From Arcobacter siniprincipis (GTDB lineage: Bacteria > Campylobacterota > Campylobacteria > Campylobacterales > Arcobacteraceae): a stretch of DNA of 64,000 nt. Under the pieces are notes generated by a model. That model did not search any database and was not told the DNA's origin. It saw only the letters and a program-made list of their open reading frames with translations. The translations under genes and the position numbers were made by a program. How positions within the stretch are numbered: position 1 is the first letter of the stretch; every line of letters starts with the position of its first letter. Location of the stretch: positions 2,170,001 to 2,234,000 of the forward strand of contig NZ_CP182343.1 in assembly GCF_048571125.1 (NCBI RefSeq). The letters run 5' to 3'. This document shows, in pieces, positions 15,253-24,602 of this stretch.

Positions 15253-15649
15253 CACATTGTGAACATACACCTGTAAAAACTACATTTGCATGTTTTACAT
15301 TAAATTTACTTTGAGATTCTAATTCTTTTAAAACACTAGAAGTATCTATAATTATATCTTCGATTTTTTTACACTTTTCACAAACTAAATGAGAGTGTTC
15401 CTCTTTTATCAGTTCATAAACAGATTTTTCATTAGGTATTTTTACCTCAGATATAAAAAATTTCTCTACCATCGAATTTACATTTTTATAAATCGTTGCT
15501 AGTGAAATTGAAGGGAACTTACTTAACATACTTGCATAAAGTTCATCAATATTTATATGACCTTTATGATAAAGTTCTTCAACTATAGCTAATCTTTGAG
15601 GTGTTACTTTCAAATTAAACTCTTTTAATAATCTACTAGAATTTTCCAT
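15245..15649 (-). CDS. Fur/PerR-family metal-dependent regulator
   Basis: A 134-residue Fur-family repressor. The N-terminal winged helix includes TPQRLAIVEELY and ISLATIYKNVNSMVEK. The regulatory part has HSHLVCEKCKKIEDI and a terminal CSQC, two Cys pairs for a structural zinc, with His residues for the sensor metal. Lack of a His-rich tail, and divergence from dps with desulforubrerythrin close by, suggest a PerR-like peroxide role rather than global Fur, but sequence alone does not decide. A strong GGAGG precedes the ATG. A large palindrome lies in its promoter. Confidence 0.88.
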   Translation of the reverse strand: MENSSRLLKEFNLKVTPQRLAIVEELYHKGHINIDELYASMLSKFPSISLATIYKNVNSMVEKFFISEVKIPNEKSVYELIKEEHSHLVCEKCKKIEDIIIDTSSVLKELESQSKFNVKHANVVFTGVCSQCAK

Positions 15650-15679
15650 GACGCCTCCTTTGTAATATGTATAATATTT

Positions 15680-15707
15680 TTATACTAATATTCGAATAGT
15701 AGTATAA
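15680..15707. promoter_or_regulatory. Near-perfect palindrome between the fur/perR-like gene and dps
   Basis: Fourteen-base arms (core ATACTAATATTC and GAATAGTAGTAT) are complementary except at one position, centred 44 bases upstream of the regulator and 116 before dps. The A/T-rich dyad resembles a Fur/PerR operator and suggests autoregulation, possibly with control of dps. Confidence 0.6.
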
Positions 15708-15809
15708 GTAAGATAAACTTTAGTTAAAGAAAATAATTATCCTTTAAGCTTTATTCTATTAAACTTTCTAAAGGAAAAAAATTATCCACAAATAAAAAAA
15801 GGAATTAAA

Positions 15810-16247
15810 ATGAAAAATTTAACAAAACAACTAAAAGTTATCCAATCAAGTTCTCTTGTAATGTTTACAAAAGTACATAATTACCATTGGAATATAAAAG
15901 GTATGCAGTTCTTTCCAATACATGAAATGACTGAAAAAATTTATGGTGAATTTAGTTCAATATATGATGATACAGCAGAAAGATTATTACAATTAGGAGA
16001 TAAACCTATTGTATTATTAAGTGAATTATCGAAAACATCTTTAATAAAAGAAGATGAAAAAACTGATTTTGATGCAAAATATGTATTAGAAAATATATTA
16101 GCTGACTTTGAAATATTTATGAAAGAATTTAAAAAACTATCAACATTGGCAAATCAAAACAATGATACTACTACAGTAGCATTTGCAGATGAAAATGTTG
16201 CACATTTAGAAAAAAGCATCTGGATGATAAAAGCAACACTAAACTAA
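15810..16247 (+). CDS. dps: Dps-type ferritin-like DNA-protection protein
   Basis: A 145-residue miniferritin. The dodecamer-interface ferroxidase residues are visible: His in VHNYHWNIKG, then the helix HEMTEKIYGEFSSIYDDTAERLL with the D-D-x-A-E-R signature. Dps oxidises Fe2+ with peroxide, stores iron and shields DNA. AAAAGGAA precedes the ATG. It sits between a Fur/PerR-like regulator and desulforubrerythrin, an oxidative-stress grouping; the operator-like palindrome in the shared spacer fits peroxide or iron control. Confidence 0.93.
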   Translation: MKNLTKQLKVIQSSSLVMFTKVHNYHWNIKGMQFFPIHEMTEKIYGEFSSIYDDTAERLLQLGDKPIVLLSELSKTSLIKEDEKTDFDAKYVLENILADFEIFMKEFKKLSTLANQNNDTTTVAFADENVAHLEKSIWMIKATLN

Positions 16248-16325
16248 TTCTTGCATTTAAGTTTGGATGAAATATAATCATTAAATGATTAAATTCATCT
16301 AAAACTTAATATTGAGGAAAAAATA

Positions 16326-16979
16326 ATGAGACAACACGAATCTTATAAATGTAATAAATGTGGAAATATAATAGAAGTATCAAATGTTGGTGGAGGAGTT
16401 CTTTCTTGCTGTGGAGAAGAGATGGCCTGTATTACGACTGATTTAACATCAGTCGTTCTAATGAAAGCTTTTGCAGGTGAATCAATGGCTAGAAATAAAT
16501 ATGAATATTATGCAAAAGTTGCCCAAAAAGAAGGATACAGAGATATTGCTGAACACTTCCAAAGAGCTGCAAATAATGAAAAAATGCATGCTAAACTAGA
16601 ATATAAAGCTTACAATGTTTTAAATTATGACAGAGAGTTTGCTAATACAAGTGAAAATCTTCAACTTGCAGCTGATGGTGAAAACTATGAAAATACAACT
16701 ATGTATCCAGACTTTGCAAAAATTGCAAAAGATGAAGGTCATAAAGATATCGCAAGAATGTTAGAAATGATTGGTAAAATCGAAATAGAACATGAAAATA
16801 TGTACAAAAGCTTAAAACAAAGACTTGATTTGGGTGCTGAATATGTTAGCGAAGATGAAGAAGAAGAGTGGATTTGTGAAGTTTGTGGACATGTGCATAG
16901 AGGTAAAAAAGCTCTTAAAATGTGTCCTGTATGTAAACACCCTCAAGAGTATCAATCAAGATTAAACTCTAAAAAATAA
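16326..16979 (+). CDS. rrc: Desulforubrerythrin (Rrc-like peroxide reductase)
   Basis: A 217-residue non-haem iron protein with three parts. A desulforedoxin-like Fe(Cys)4 knuckle comes first (Cys9, Cys12, Cys28, Cys29). A four-helix rubrerythrin domain follows at about 40-170, with carboxylate/His ligands in ESMARNKYEYYAK, EKMHAKLE and EIEHENMY. A C-terminal rubredoxin domain carries CEVCG and CPVC. This order is the one described for Campylobacter jejuni Rrc, which reduces hydrogen peroxide in the cytoplasm. GAGG precedes the ATG. A strong hairpin follows. Confidence 0.93.
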   Translation: MRQHESYKCNKCGNIIEVSNVGGGVLSCCGEEMACITTDLTSVVLMKAFAGESMARNKYEYYAKVAQKEGYRDIAEHFQRAANNEKMHAKLEYKAYNVLNYDREFANTSENLQLAADGENYENTTMYPDFAKIAKDEGHKDIARMLEMIGKIEIEHENMYKSLKQRLDLGAEYVSEDEEEEWICEVCGHVHRGKKALKMCPVCKHPQEYQSRLNSKK

Positions 16980-16987
16980 AATCTTAT

Positions 16988-17020
16988 TTTAGGTTATTTG
17001 TTTAGTTCAAATAACCTAAA
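16988..17020 (+). terminator. Hairpin after the desulforubrerythrin gene
   Basis: TTTAGGTTATTTG and CAAATAACCTAAA form a perfect 13-bp stem with a 7-base loop, 9 bases past the stop. No strong T tract follows, so termination may be partial or the hairpin may protect the 3' end. Confidence 0.6.
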
Positions 17021-17059
17021 TCTCAACATAATCTAATAGTATAAACTATATAATCCCAT

Positions 17060-18613
17060 ATGATAATAAAAGCCCTACTTCTAATATTTTTTACATATAA
17101 TCTAAGCCTTGCAAAAGATTTCACAGTAGCTTCTTATAATGTAGAAAATTTCTTTGATTTAAAATATGACAAAACAGAATATAAAGAGTTTATTCCAAAT
17201 ACAAAATCAAATTGGAACCAAACAACATATAATACAAAACTAAAGCACATAGTAAAAGTAATAAATAATTTAGACAAAGATATTATTGCTTTACAAGAAG
17301 TAGAATCAAAACAAGCCTTTGAAAGCCTTGCAAAAAATTTGCCCCAATACAAATACACTATTTTTAAAAAATACAAAACTTCAAGTATAGGACTAGCAAT
17401 ACTAAGTAAATATGAAATTAGTGATTATGAACTCATTGATGTAAAACACTCGAAAGTCAATCGCCCTATTTTAAAAGTGACTTTAAATATAGACAACCAC
17501 AAATTTATTGTTTTTAATAATCATTGGCCCTCAAAAAGAAAAGAAGAAAACCAAAGAGTTTTATATGCCCAAGCCATAAAAGAGTATATAAAAAATCTAA
17601 AGGAAGATATTGATTATATTATTTTGGGAGATTTAAACTCAAATTATAATGAATTTGAAACTTTCAAATACTCAAAACTAAATAATACCTATGATTTAAC
17701 AGGCATAAACGATGTTTTAAATACTTCTATTAAAGGTAAGTTTATCTCTAAAAATGAAATTTTAAAATATGATAAAAAAGTACATTACAATCTATGGTTA
17801 GAGTTAAATTATAATCAAAGATTTTCTTATAAATTTAGAGGAGAAAATGAGACTCCTGATAATATTGTTTTACCAAAAGCTTTATTTGATGATAAAAATA
17901 TCTCCTATGTAAATGATAGCTTTCAAGTCTTTAAACCAGAATATTTAATAAAAAATGGGAAAATATTTAGATGGGAGATGAAAAACAATATTCATCAAAA
18001 CAGAGGTTATTCTGATCATTTACCTATTTTTGCAACATTTACAACAGACAAAGTAAAAAAACAAATACCAGCAAAAGCTGATTTGATAAGTGAACTTTAC
18101 AATAAAAATAATCTCACTTTTCCTATTTTATTATCTGATATAAACTTAGTGTATAAAACAGATGAAATCGCCATCATAAAACAAAAAAATGACCGAGCAA
18201 TATTTATTTATAAAGATGTGTCAAAATTAAAATATGACAAAAATTACACCATAAAAATAAATCAAACAAAAAGATTCAATGGACTATTAGAAATAAATGA
18301 TTTCCAAATATTAGATGAAAAAAAAGATAAGTTAGATAAAAAATCTCTTTTTTTAGATGCTTCAAAATATGATATATTGGAATACAAGTTTCAAAATGAA
18401 ATGATAAACAATATCTCAGGGATTATTCAAAACAACTATTTAAACTATATTTTTAAAAATGAAAAAAGAAAAATAAGAGTTTATGTAAAGAATAAAGAAC
18501 TTTTACCAAAAAATGGGCAAAAAATTACTATAATAAATGCTCATTTAGGTTTTTATAAATCAAAACCACAAATTATACTCTATAAAAAAAGTGACTATAA
18601 ATATGTTGATTAA
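17060..18613 (+). CDS. Secreted endonuclease/exonuclease/phosphatase-family protein
   Basis: A 517-residue protein with a signal peptide (residues 1-18, ending SLAK). The DNase I-like domain is complete: SYNVENFFD, ALQEVES, NNHWPSKR with its His, GDLNSNYNEF, and a C-terminal-side YSDHLPIFATF with the Asp-His pair. After about residue 340 comes a further beta-rich region ending in IINAHLGFYKSKPQIIL, possibly an OB-fold that binds nucleic acid. I infer a periplasmic or secreted nuclease, perhaps for nucleotide scavenging. The murJ gene overlaps its 3' end by 11 bases. Confidence 0.85.
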   Translation: MIIKALLLIFFTYNLSLAKDFTVASYNVENFFDLKYDKTEYKEFIPNTKSNWNQTTYNTKLKHIVKVINNLDKDIIALQEVESKQAFESLAKNLPQYKYTIFKKYKTSSIGLAILSKYEISDYELIDVKHSKVNRPILKVTLNIDNHKFIVFNNHWPSKRKEENQRVLYAQAIKEYIKNLKEDIDYIILGDLNSNYNEFETFKYSKLNNTYDLTGINDVLNTSIKGKFISKNEILKYDKKVHYNLWLELNYNQRFSYKFRGENETPDNIVLPKALFDDKNISYVNDSFQVFKPEYLIKNGKIFRWEMKNNIHQNRGYSDHLPIFATFTTDKVKKQIPAKADLISELYNKNNLTFPILLSDINLVYKTDEIAIIKQKNDRAIFIYKDVSKLKYDKNYTIKINQTKRFNGLLEINDFQILDEKKDKLDKKSLFLDASKYDILEYKFQNEMINNISGIIQNNYLNYIFKNEKRKIRVYVKNKELLPKNGQKITIINAHLGFYKSKPQIILYKKSDYKYVD

Positions 18614-19904
18614 ATCTATTTTTACAAATAGTAGTGGAATTTTAGTATCAAGAATACTAGGCTTTGTAAGGGATTTGCTTACTGCTTCTATTTTAGGAGC
18701 AAATATATATTCTGATATATTTTTTGTAGCTTTCAAACTACCAAACCTATTTAGAAGAATCTTTGCAGAAGGTGCTTTTACCCAAGCTTTTATTCCAGCT
18801 TATGCAAAAACGAAACAAAAAATAAGATTTACTAGTGCAATATTTTTACAATTTTTAGCTCTTATTTTATTTCTTTCACTTTTAGTAACCCTATTTTCAA
18901 AGTTTATCACACATGTTATAGCTTTGGGATTTGATACTAAAACTGTAGATTTAGCAGCACCCCTTGTGGCAATTAATTTTTACTATTTACCTATGATATT
19001 TATAGTTACATTTATGGCTGCTCTTTTACAGTATAAACATCACTTTGCTACTACTGCTTTTTCAACAGCCCTACTAAATCTAGCACTAATAGCAGCACTT
19101 CTTTTATCAAAAGACTTGGGAAAATATGAGATAACATATTACATGTCTTATGGGGTTTTAGTTGGGGGATTATTACAAATTTTAGTACATCTTATTGCTA
19201 TAAAAAAGAAAAATTTACTTAAAGTTTTCACTTTCAATAAAATAAATATAAGTGAAAATAAGTTTTACAAAAACTTTATAAGTGCTACAGTAGGAAGTTC
19301 AACTTCACATATCTCTGCATTTTTAGATACTTGGTTAGCTTCATTTTTAGTAAGTGGCTCTATTTCTTATTTGTACTATGCAAATAGAGTTTTTCAGCTT
19401 CCTTTAGCACTTTTTGCAATAGCAACTTCAACTGCACTTTTTCCTATGATTGCACGAGCTATTAAAAATAAAGATGAAAATAATGCCTTAAGACTAATGA
19501 GAAAATCAACTATAATATTAACAGCCTTACTTGCAATTTCAACTCTAATAGGAATTGTTTTTGATAATTTTATAGTTCAATTACTTTTCCAAAGAGGTGC
19601 TTTTACAAGTACTGATACTACAAATACAGCTTTGATACTTAGTATGTATTTAATAGGACTTATTCCCTTTGGAATAGCAAAGATATTTTCCCTTTGGTTA
19701 TACTCACATGAAAAGCAATTTTTAGCTGCAAAAATCTCTATGAAAGCGCTTGGATTTAATATAGTTTTCTCACTTCTTTTAATCACTCCTTATGGAGCAG
19801 CAGGATTAGCTTTTGCTTCCACTTTAAGTGGATTTATTCTATTTTTTCTTACAATAAAAGAGTTTGGATTTAGAAAATTCAAACAACTTATTTTTAGCAA
19901 ATAA
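18603..19904 (+). CDS. murJ: Lipid II flippase MurJ
   Basis: A 433-residue MATE-like/MVF-family membrane protein with about 12-14 helices. The N-terminal signature SGILVSRILGFVRDLLTASILGA and FKLPNLFRRIFAEGAFTQAFIPAY is diagnostic; the basic and acidic groups there line the lipid II cavity. It moves lipid II across the inner membrane for peptidoglycan synthesis. I chose ATG 18603 (MLIKSIF) over the in-frame GTG at 18591. The gene overlaps the nuclease gene. It is a little shorter than typical MurJ, mainly at the C-terminus. Confidence 0.95.
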   Translation: MLIKSIFTNSSGILVSRILGFVRDLLTASILGANIYSDIFFVAFKLPNLFRRIFAEGAFTQAFIPAYAKTKQKIRFTSAIFLQFLALILFLSLLVTLFSKFITHVIALGFDTKTVDLAAPLVAINFYYLPMIFIVTFMAALLQYKHHFATTAFSTALLNLALIAALLLSKDLGKYEITYYMSYGVLVGGLLQILVHLIAIKKKNLLKVFTFNKINISENKFYKNFISATVGSSTSHISAFLDTWLASFLVSGSISYLYYANRVFQLPLALFAIATSTALFPMIARAIKNKDENNALRLMRKSTIILTALLAISTLIGIVFDNFIVQLLFQRGAFTSTDTTNTALILSMYLIGLIPFGIAKIFSLWLYSHEKQFLAAKISMKALGFNIVFSLLLITPYGAAGLAFASTLSGFILFFLTIKEFGFRKFKQLIFSK

Positions 19905-19970
19905 AAATTTTATCTTTTTATTAAATATTTTAGATATAATCTGCCTTCATTACAAAAATTTAGGAATTTA

Positions 19971-21680
19971 ATGAGAGAATTTTTTAAACAATACATACCC
20001 TATTATAAAAATTATATTTTAAAATTTTTCTACGCTTTTATTGGTATGTTATTAGCTGCTGGTGGAACTAGTGGGAGTGCATATGTTGTCAAACCCTTAT
20101 TAGATGAAATATTTATTGCAAAAAATGCTGAAATGTTACAGATTATTCCTTTTATGGTTATAGCATTATATTTTGCTAAAGGTTTTGGGGGCTATATTCA
20201 AGCATATTATATATCTTATATTGGACAAGATATTGTAAGAATCGTTAGAGATAAACTATTAGCTCATGTATTAACTTTAGACATTGATTTTTTTCAAAAA
20301 AAACATGGGGGAGAATTAATTTCTCGTATCACAAATGATATAAATAGAATTCAATCAGCGGTTTCAAGTCAAATTGCTGAAATTATTAGAGAAAGTATGA
20401 CAATTATTGCCTTAATAGGTGTTGTTATATACCAAAGCGCAGAATTAGCATTTTATGGTTTAGTTGTACTTCCAATGGCAATTTACCCACTTACAGTGCT
20501 AGCTAAAAAGATGAAAAAACTATCATTTAGATCTCAAGAATCAAATTCTGATATTACTTCTAATTTAAGTGAGACTTTTAACAACATAGAGATAATAAAA
20601 GCAAATTCAACAGAGTTTTTAGAAGCTAAAAAATTTCAAGCACATAATAAAAACTTTTTTAATATAAATATAAAAGCTGTAAAAACAAATGAACTAGTTT
20701 CTCCTCTTATGGAAACATTAGGTGCAATTGCACTTGCAGTAGTAATAATTGTGGGAGGGAAAGAAGTAATAGAAGGTGAACTAACAGTTGGTTCATTTTT
20801 CTCATTTATGACAGCATTATTTATGTTATACACTCCTATAAAAAGATTATCAAGTTTATATAATAAAATGCAAAATGCCTTAGCTGCGAATGAAAGAGTT
20901 AATGAAATATTTAATACAAAAGCAACAATTTTAAATGGAGAAGACTTATTCCCTCAAAATATTGAAACAATAGAATTTAAAAATACTCAACTGAAATATG
21001 ATGGTTTTACAGCACTAAAGAATATAAATTTAAAAGCCTCAAAAGGTGAAAAAATTGCTTTAGTTGGAGATAGTGGTGGAGGAAAATCTTCATTGGTAAA
21101 TTTAATTATTAGATTCTATGAAATAAGTGAAGGTGAAATACTTTTTAATGACAAATCAATAAAAAATATTGATATAAAATCATTAAGAGATCAAATATCA
21201 ATTGTCACACAAAGAGTCTATATTTTCAATGATACAATTTCTCAAAATGTAGCTTATGGACAAGAACTTGATGAACAAAGAGTTATTGATGCACTTAAAC
21301 AAGCCCATGCTTATAACTTTGTAATGTCACTTGAAAATGGAGTTCATACAAAACTTGATGAATTTGGAACAAATTTAAGTGGTGGTCAGAGACAAAGAAT
21401 AGCAATAGCTAGAGCTTTATACAAAAAACCTCAAATACTTATTTTAGATGAAGCAACTTCAGCCCTTGATAATGAAAGTGAATCTATTATCTCAGAAGTT
21501 ATTGATGAAGTAAGTAAAGACAAAATCACATTTGTTATAGCACATAGATTAAGTACTATTAAAAGTGCAGATAGAATTGCTGTATTTAAAGATGGAAAAA
21601 TAGTTTGCCAAGATACAGAAAAAGAACTATTAAAAAATTGTAATGAGTATCAACGACTTCATAACCTAGCAAATATTTGA
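19971..21680 (+). CDS. msbA: ABC transporter, fused permease-ATPase, MsbA-like
   Basis: A 569-residue half-transporter. The N-terminal ABC1 exporter domain has six helices over about 15-290, with the coupling-helix region ELISRITNDINRIQ. The ATPase has Walker A GDSGGGKSSL near residue 364, the signature LSGGQRQRIAIARAL, Walker B ILILDEATSALD and the H-loop AHRLSTI. It works as a homodimer. Position before pyrD, as in Campylobacter, and the family similarity suggest a lipid A-core flippase (MsbA), though a glycan flippase such as PglK has the same architecture. Confidence 0.85.
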   Translation: MREFFKQYIPYYKNYILKFFYAFIGMLLAAGGTSGSAYVVKPLLDEIFIAKNAEMLQIIPFMVIALYFAKGFGGYIQAYYISYIGQDIVRIVRDKLLAHVLTLDIDFFQKKHGGELISRITNDINRIQSAVSSQIAEIIRESMTIIALIGVVIYQSAELAFYGLVVLPMAIYPLTVLAKKMKKLSFRSQESNSDITSNLSETFNNIEIIKANSTEFLEAKKFQAHNKNFFNINIKAVKTNELVSPLMETLGAIALAVVIIVGGKEVIEGELTVGSFFSFMTALFMLYTPIKRLSSLYNKMQNALAANERVNEIFNTKATILNGEDLFPQNIETIEFKNTQLKYDGFTALKNINLKASKGEKIALVGDSGGGKSSLVNLIIRFYEISEGEILFNDKSIKNIDIKSLRDQISIVTQRVYIFNDTISQNVAYGQELDEQRVIDALKQAHAYNFVMSLENGVHTKLDEFGTNLSGGQRQRIAIARALYKKPQILILDEATSALDNESESIISEVIDEVSKDKITFVIAHRLSTIKSADRIAVFKDGKIVCQDTEKELLKNCNEYQRLHNLANI

Positions 21681-21735
21681 TAAAGAAATATTTACAAAGT
21701 TTTAGATAAAATATCTGATTAGAAAAAGGAAAAAA

Positions 21736-22797
21736 TTGTTTAGCTATAACACATTAAAAAAAGTATTATTTAAATTTCAACCAGAAACTGCACATCATCT
21801 TGCTGAATTTGGACTAACAAAATTGCCTTATTGCCGAAGTTTAAACAACTATATGGTTAATAAAAATTTTATATTTGACCATAAATTATCTCAAGATATT
21901 TTAGGCATTACTTTTAAAAATCCTGTTGGTTTAGCTGCTGGATTTGACAAAAATGCTACGATGATAGAATCAATGATGGCTTTAGGTTTTGGCTACACTG
22001 AAATTGGGACTATGACGCCAAGAGCACAAGATGGAAATCCAAAGCCTAGAATGTTTAGATATCCAGAACAAAAAACAGTTCAAAATGCTATGGGATTTAA
22101 TAATAAGGGTTCATACGATGTAGCTAAAAATCTTAGAAAAGTTTTTCCTTATACTATTCCAGTGGGTGCAAATATTGGTAAAAATAAAACTACACCTGAA
22201 AATATGGCATTAAGTGATTATAAGATTTTAATAAATAAATTTAAAGATATAAGTGATTATTTGGTTATAAACATTTCTAGTCCAAATACACCAAATCTTA
22301 GAGATTTACAAAATGAAAAATTTATAACAGAACTTTTTACGATGGGGAAAAAGCTTACAAATAAACCTATATTTTTAAAAATAGCTCCAGATATGGAAGC
22401 TAAAACTGCTGTTGATTTATGCAAAACAGCTATAAAATCAGGAGCTGCTGGTATTATTGCCACAAATACAACTATTGATTATGATTTACTTCCTGGATGC
22501 CAAAGCTTTGGTGGACTAAGTGGTGCTGTTTTAAGTGAAAAGTCATATGAATTATTTAAAGAAATAGCTAAAGAGTTATTTGGGAAAACTATTTTAATAT
22601 CTGTTGGTGGTATTTCAACACCTGAAGATGCTTATAGAAGAATCAAAGCAGGTGCTTCACTTATCCAAGTATATTCTGGACTTATATTTGAAGGTCCATC
22701 AATGGTTAGAAAAATAAATGAAGGAATTTTAAAACTGCTTGAAGAAGATGGTTTTTCAAACATTAATCAAGCAATTGGTGCTGATTTAAAAAAATAA
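21736..22797 (+). CDS. pyrD: Dihydroorotate dehydrogenase (quinone), class 2
   Basis: A 353-residue FMN enzyme that oxidises dihydroorotate to orotate with membrane quinone, the fourth step of pyrimidine synthesis. Visible are the class 2 N-terminal membrane-binding helix (LFKFQPETAHHLAE), the FMN strand GLAAGFDKNA, the active-site loop segment NISSPNTPNLRDLQ, SGAAGIIATNTT and the phosphate-binding VGGISTPEDAYRRIKAGASLIQVY. The start is TTG at 21736, behind AAAAAGG; no ATG precedes the family's normal start. It follows the msbA-like gene by 55 bases. Confidence 0.95.
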   Translation: MFSYNTLKKVLFKFQPETAHHLAEFGLTKLPYCRSLNNYMVNKNFIFDHKLSQDILGITFKNPVGLAAGFDKNATMIESMMALGFGYTEIGTMTPRAQDGNPKPRMFRYPEQKTVQNAMGFNNKGSYDVAKNLRKVFPYTIPVGANIGKNKTTPENMALSDYKILINKFKDISDYLVINISSPNTPNLRDLQNEKFITELFTMGKKLTNKPIFLKIAPDMEAKTAVDLCKTAIKSGAAGIIATNTTIDYDLLPGCQSFGGLSGAVLSEKSYELFKEIAKELFGKTILISVGGISTPEDAYRRIKAGASLIQVYSGLIFEGPSMVRKINEGILKLLEEDGFSNINQAIGADLKK

Positions 22798-22810
22798 AGA
22801 GGATTAATAA

Positions 22811-24148
22811 GTGATTAAATTGATATTGATACAATTCTCACTTCTATTTATATTCGCAGGAGAATTAATGAGTAATAGCTTACCAAAATATTTTACAAAA
22901 ACTTTAGACAATGGATTACAAATAGTTGTAATACCTATGAAAAATGGTTCAAATGTTGTTTCAACAGACATTTTTTATAAAGTTGGAAGTAGAAATGAAG
23001 TTATGGGAAAAAGTGGAATAGCACATATGCTTGAACACCTAAACTTTAAATCAACAAAAAACCTAAAAGCTGGTGAATTTGATGAGATAGTAAAAGGATT
23101 TGGTGGAGTAAATAATGCTTCTACTTCATTTGATTTTACACACTATTATATAAAATCAAGTTCAAAAAACATGGGTAAATCATTAAAGCTTTTTGCAGAT
23201 TTGATGGAAAACTTAACATTAAAAGATAAAGAGTTCCAACCTGAGAGAAATGTAGTAGCAGAAGAGAGAAGATGGAGAACAGATAATAATCCAATGGGAT
23301 ATTTACAATACAGACTTTTCAATAATGCCTATATTTATCACCCATATCATTGGACTCCAATTGGATTTACAGATGACATTAAAAATTGGACAATAAAAGA
23401 TATTAGAGATTTTCATAGTACTTATTATCAACCAAAAAATGCAATTGTAGTACTTGCGGGAGATATATCTAAAGATGATGCTTTTAAATCAGTTAAAAAA
23501 TATTTTAAAGATATAAAAAATAAAAAAGATATCCCATCAAAAGTTTATACAGTTGAACCTAAACAAGATGGTGCAAAAAGAATTATAATAAATAAAGATT
23601 CCCAAGTTCAAATGTTAGCTATGGCATATCATATACCTAACTTTGAAAATAAAGACCAAATAGCCCTATCAGCTCTTAGTGAGCTTTTAAGTTCTGGAAA
23701 AAGTTCTATTTTAGAAAAAAGACTAATAGATGAAAAAAGATTGGTAAATTCAGTATATGCATATAATATTGAACTAAAAGATCCTGGATTATTTATATTT
23801 ATGGCAACCTGTAATGAAGGTGTAAAAGCCCAAGATGTTGAGAAAGAGATATTAGAAATAATAAAAGAGATAAAAGAGGGAAAAATTTCACAAGAAGATT
23901 TAGAAAAAATAAAAATAAATACAAAAGCTGATTTTATTTTTTCACTTGAAAGCTCTAGTTCTGTAGCTTCATTATATGGAAGTTATTTTGTTAAAGATAA
24001 TATTAAACCTCTATTTTCATATGAAGAAAACATTCAAAACTTAAAAATAAAAGATATTGTAAAAGTTGCAAAAAAATATTTACAAGAAGACAATTCAACA
24101 ACTTTAATTTTAAGAAAGGATGGCAAGGATGGATTACAAGATAAGTAA
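22811..24148 (+). CDS. M16 family zinc peptidase (exported)
   Basis: A 445-residue inverzincin. The start is GTG at 22811 behind GAGG, giving a hydrophobic signal segment (LILIQFSLLFIFAGE). The inverted zinc motif HMLEH is near residues 75-79 with the downstream Glu in the VVAEERRW region, and the second M16 half (SALSELLSSGKSSILEKRLI) completes the clamshell. It is expected in the periplasm degrading short peptides; substrates are unknown. The same position between pyrD and dapA occurs in Campylobacter. The globin gene overlaps its end. Confidence 0.9.
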   Translation: MIKLILIQFSLLFIFAGELMSNSLPKYFTKTLDNGLQIVVIPMKNGSNVVSTDIFYKVGSRNEVMGKSGIAHMLEHLNFKSTKNLKAGEFDEIVKGFGGVNNASTSFDFTHYYIKSSSKNMGKSLKLFADLMENLTLKDKEFQPERNVVAEERRWRTDNNPMGYLQYRLFNNAYIYHPYHWTPIGFTDDIKNWTIKDIRDFHSTYYQPKNAIVVLAGDISKDDAFKSVKKYFKDIKNKKDIPSKVYTVEPKQDGAKRIIINKDSQVQMLAMAYHIPNFENKDQIALSALSELLSSGKSSILEKRLIDEKRLVNSVYAYNIELKDPGLFIFMATCNEGVKAQDVEKEILEIIKEIKEGKISQEDLEKIKINTKADFIFSLESSSSVASLYGSYFVKDNIKPLFSYEENIQNLKIKDIVKVAKKYLQEDNSTTLILRKDGKDGLQDK

Positions 24149-24593
24149 AACAACCTTTGGAGAAAAGCCTCATTTTGAGTTACCTAAGCCTTTGTTTTAC
24201 AAAGAATTAGGAGAAAAGGGCTTAGTTGAGCTTTTTAATAGGTTTTATGACTTATTAGTGGAAAGTGACATCTCTAATTTTTTTCCTCAAGATGAAAAAG
24301 AGTTAGCAAAAGTCAAAGCACATAATGTAAAGTTTTTTATAGAAGCTTGTGGCGGTCCAAAGTATTATTCAGAAGAAGTTGGTCACTTTGATATGATGAA
24401 AGCCCATGAACCTTTTTCAATAACTGAAAAAGCAAGAACAGAATGGCTTGGTTGTATGCAAGAAGTACTAAAAGATGTTAAAATTTCAGAAGAAGCAAAA
24501 AAAAGTTTTTGGGAATACTTAGAAAAATTTTCAAAACATACAGTAAATGTAGATACTGGAATCAAATTACCAGAAGATATAGTAAAAGTATAA
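24129..24593 (+). CDS. Truncated hemoglobin-like globin
   Basis: A protein of about 154 residues. I chose the second ATG (24129, MDYKISKT) because AAAGGA sits 8 bases before it; the first ATG (24120) would overlap that site. The pattern LVELFNRFYDLLVESDISNF, then GGPKYY, HFDMMKAHEPFSI with the proximal-type His, and WLGCMQEVL is a 2-over-2 truncated globin. The subgroup is uncertain, though the GGPKYY/HEPF style suggests group II. Likely roles are NO or O2 chemistry. It overlaps the M16 peptidase gene by 20 bases and precedes dapA by 9. Confidence 0.8.
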   Translation: MDYKISKTTFGEKPHFELPKPLFYKELGEKGLVELFNRFYDLLVESDISNFFPQDEKELAKVKAHNVKFFIEACGGPKYYSEEVGHFDMMKAHEPFSITEKARTEWLGCMQEVLKDVKISEEAKKSFWEYLEKFSKHTVNVDTGIKLPEDIVKV

Positions 24594-24602
24594 AGGAAGT
24601 AA

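Noticed and set aside
18591..18602. GTG start four codons upstream for MurJ
   Set aside because: The ATG at 18603 begins the normal family N-terminus directly; the extra codons lie inside the nuclease gene end.
24120..24128. First ATG for the globin gene
   Set aside because: It would overlap the AAAGGA ribosome site that is correctly spaced for the ATG at 24129.
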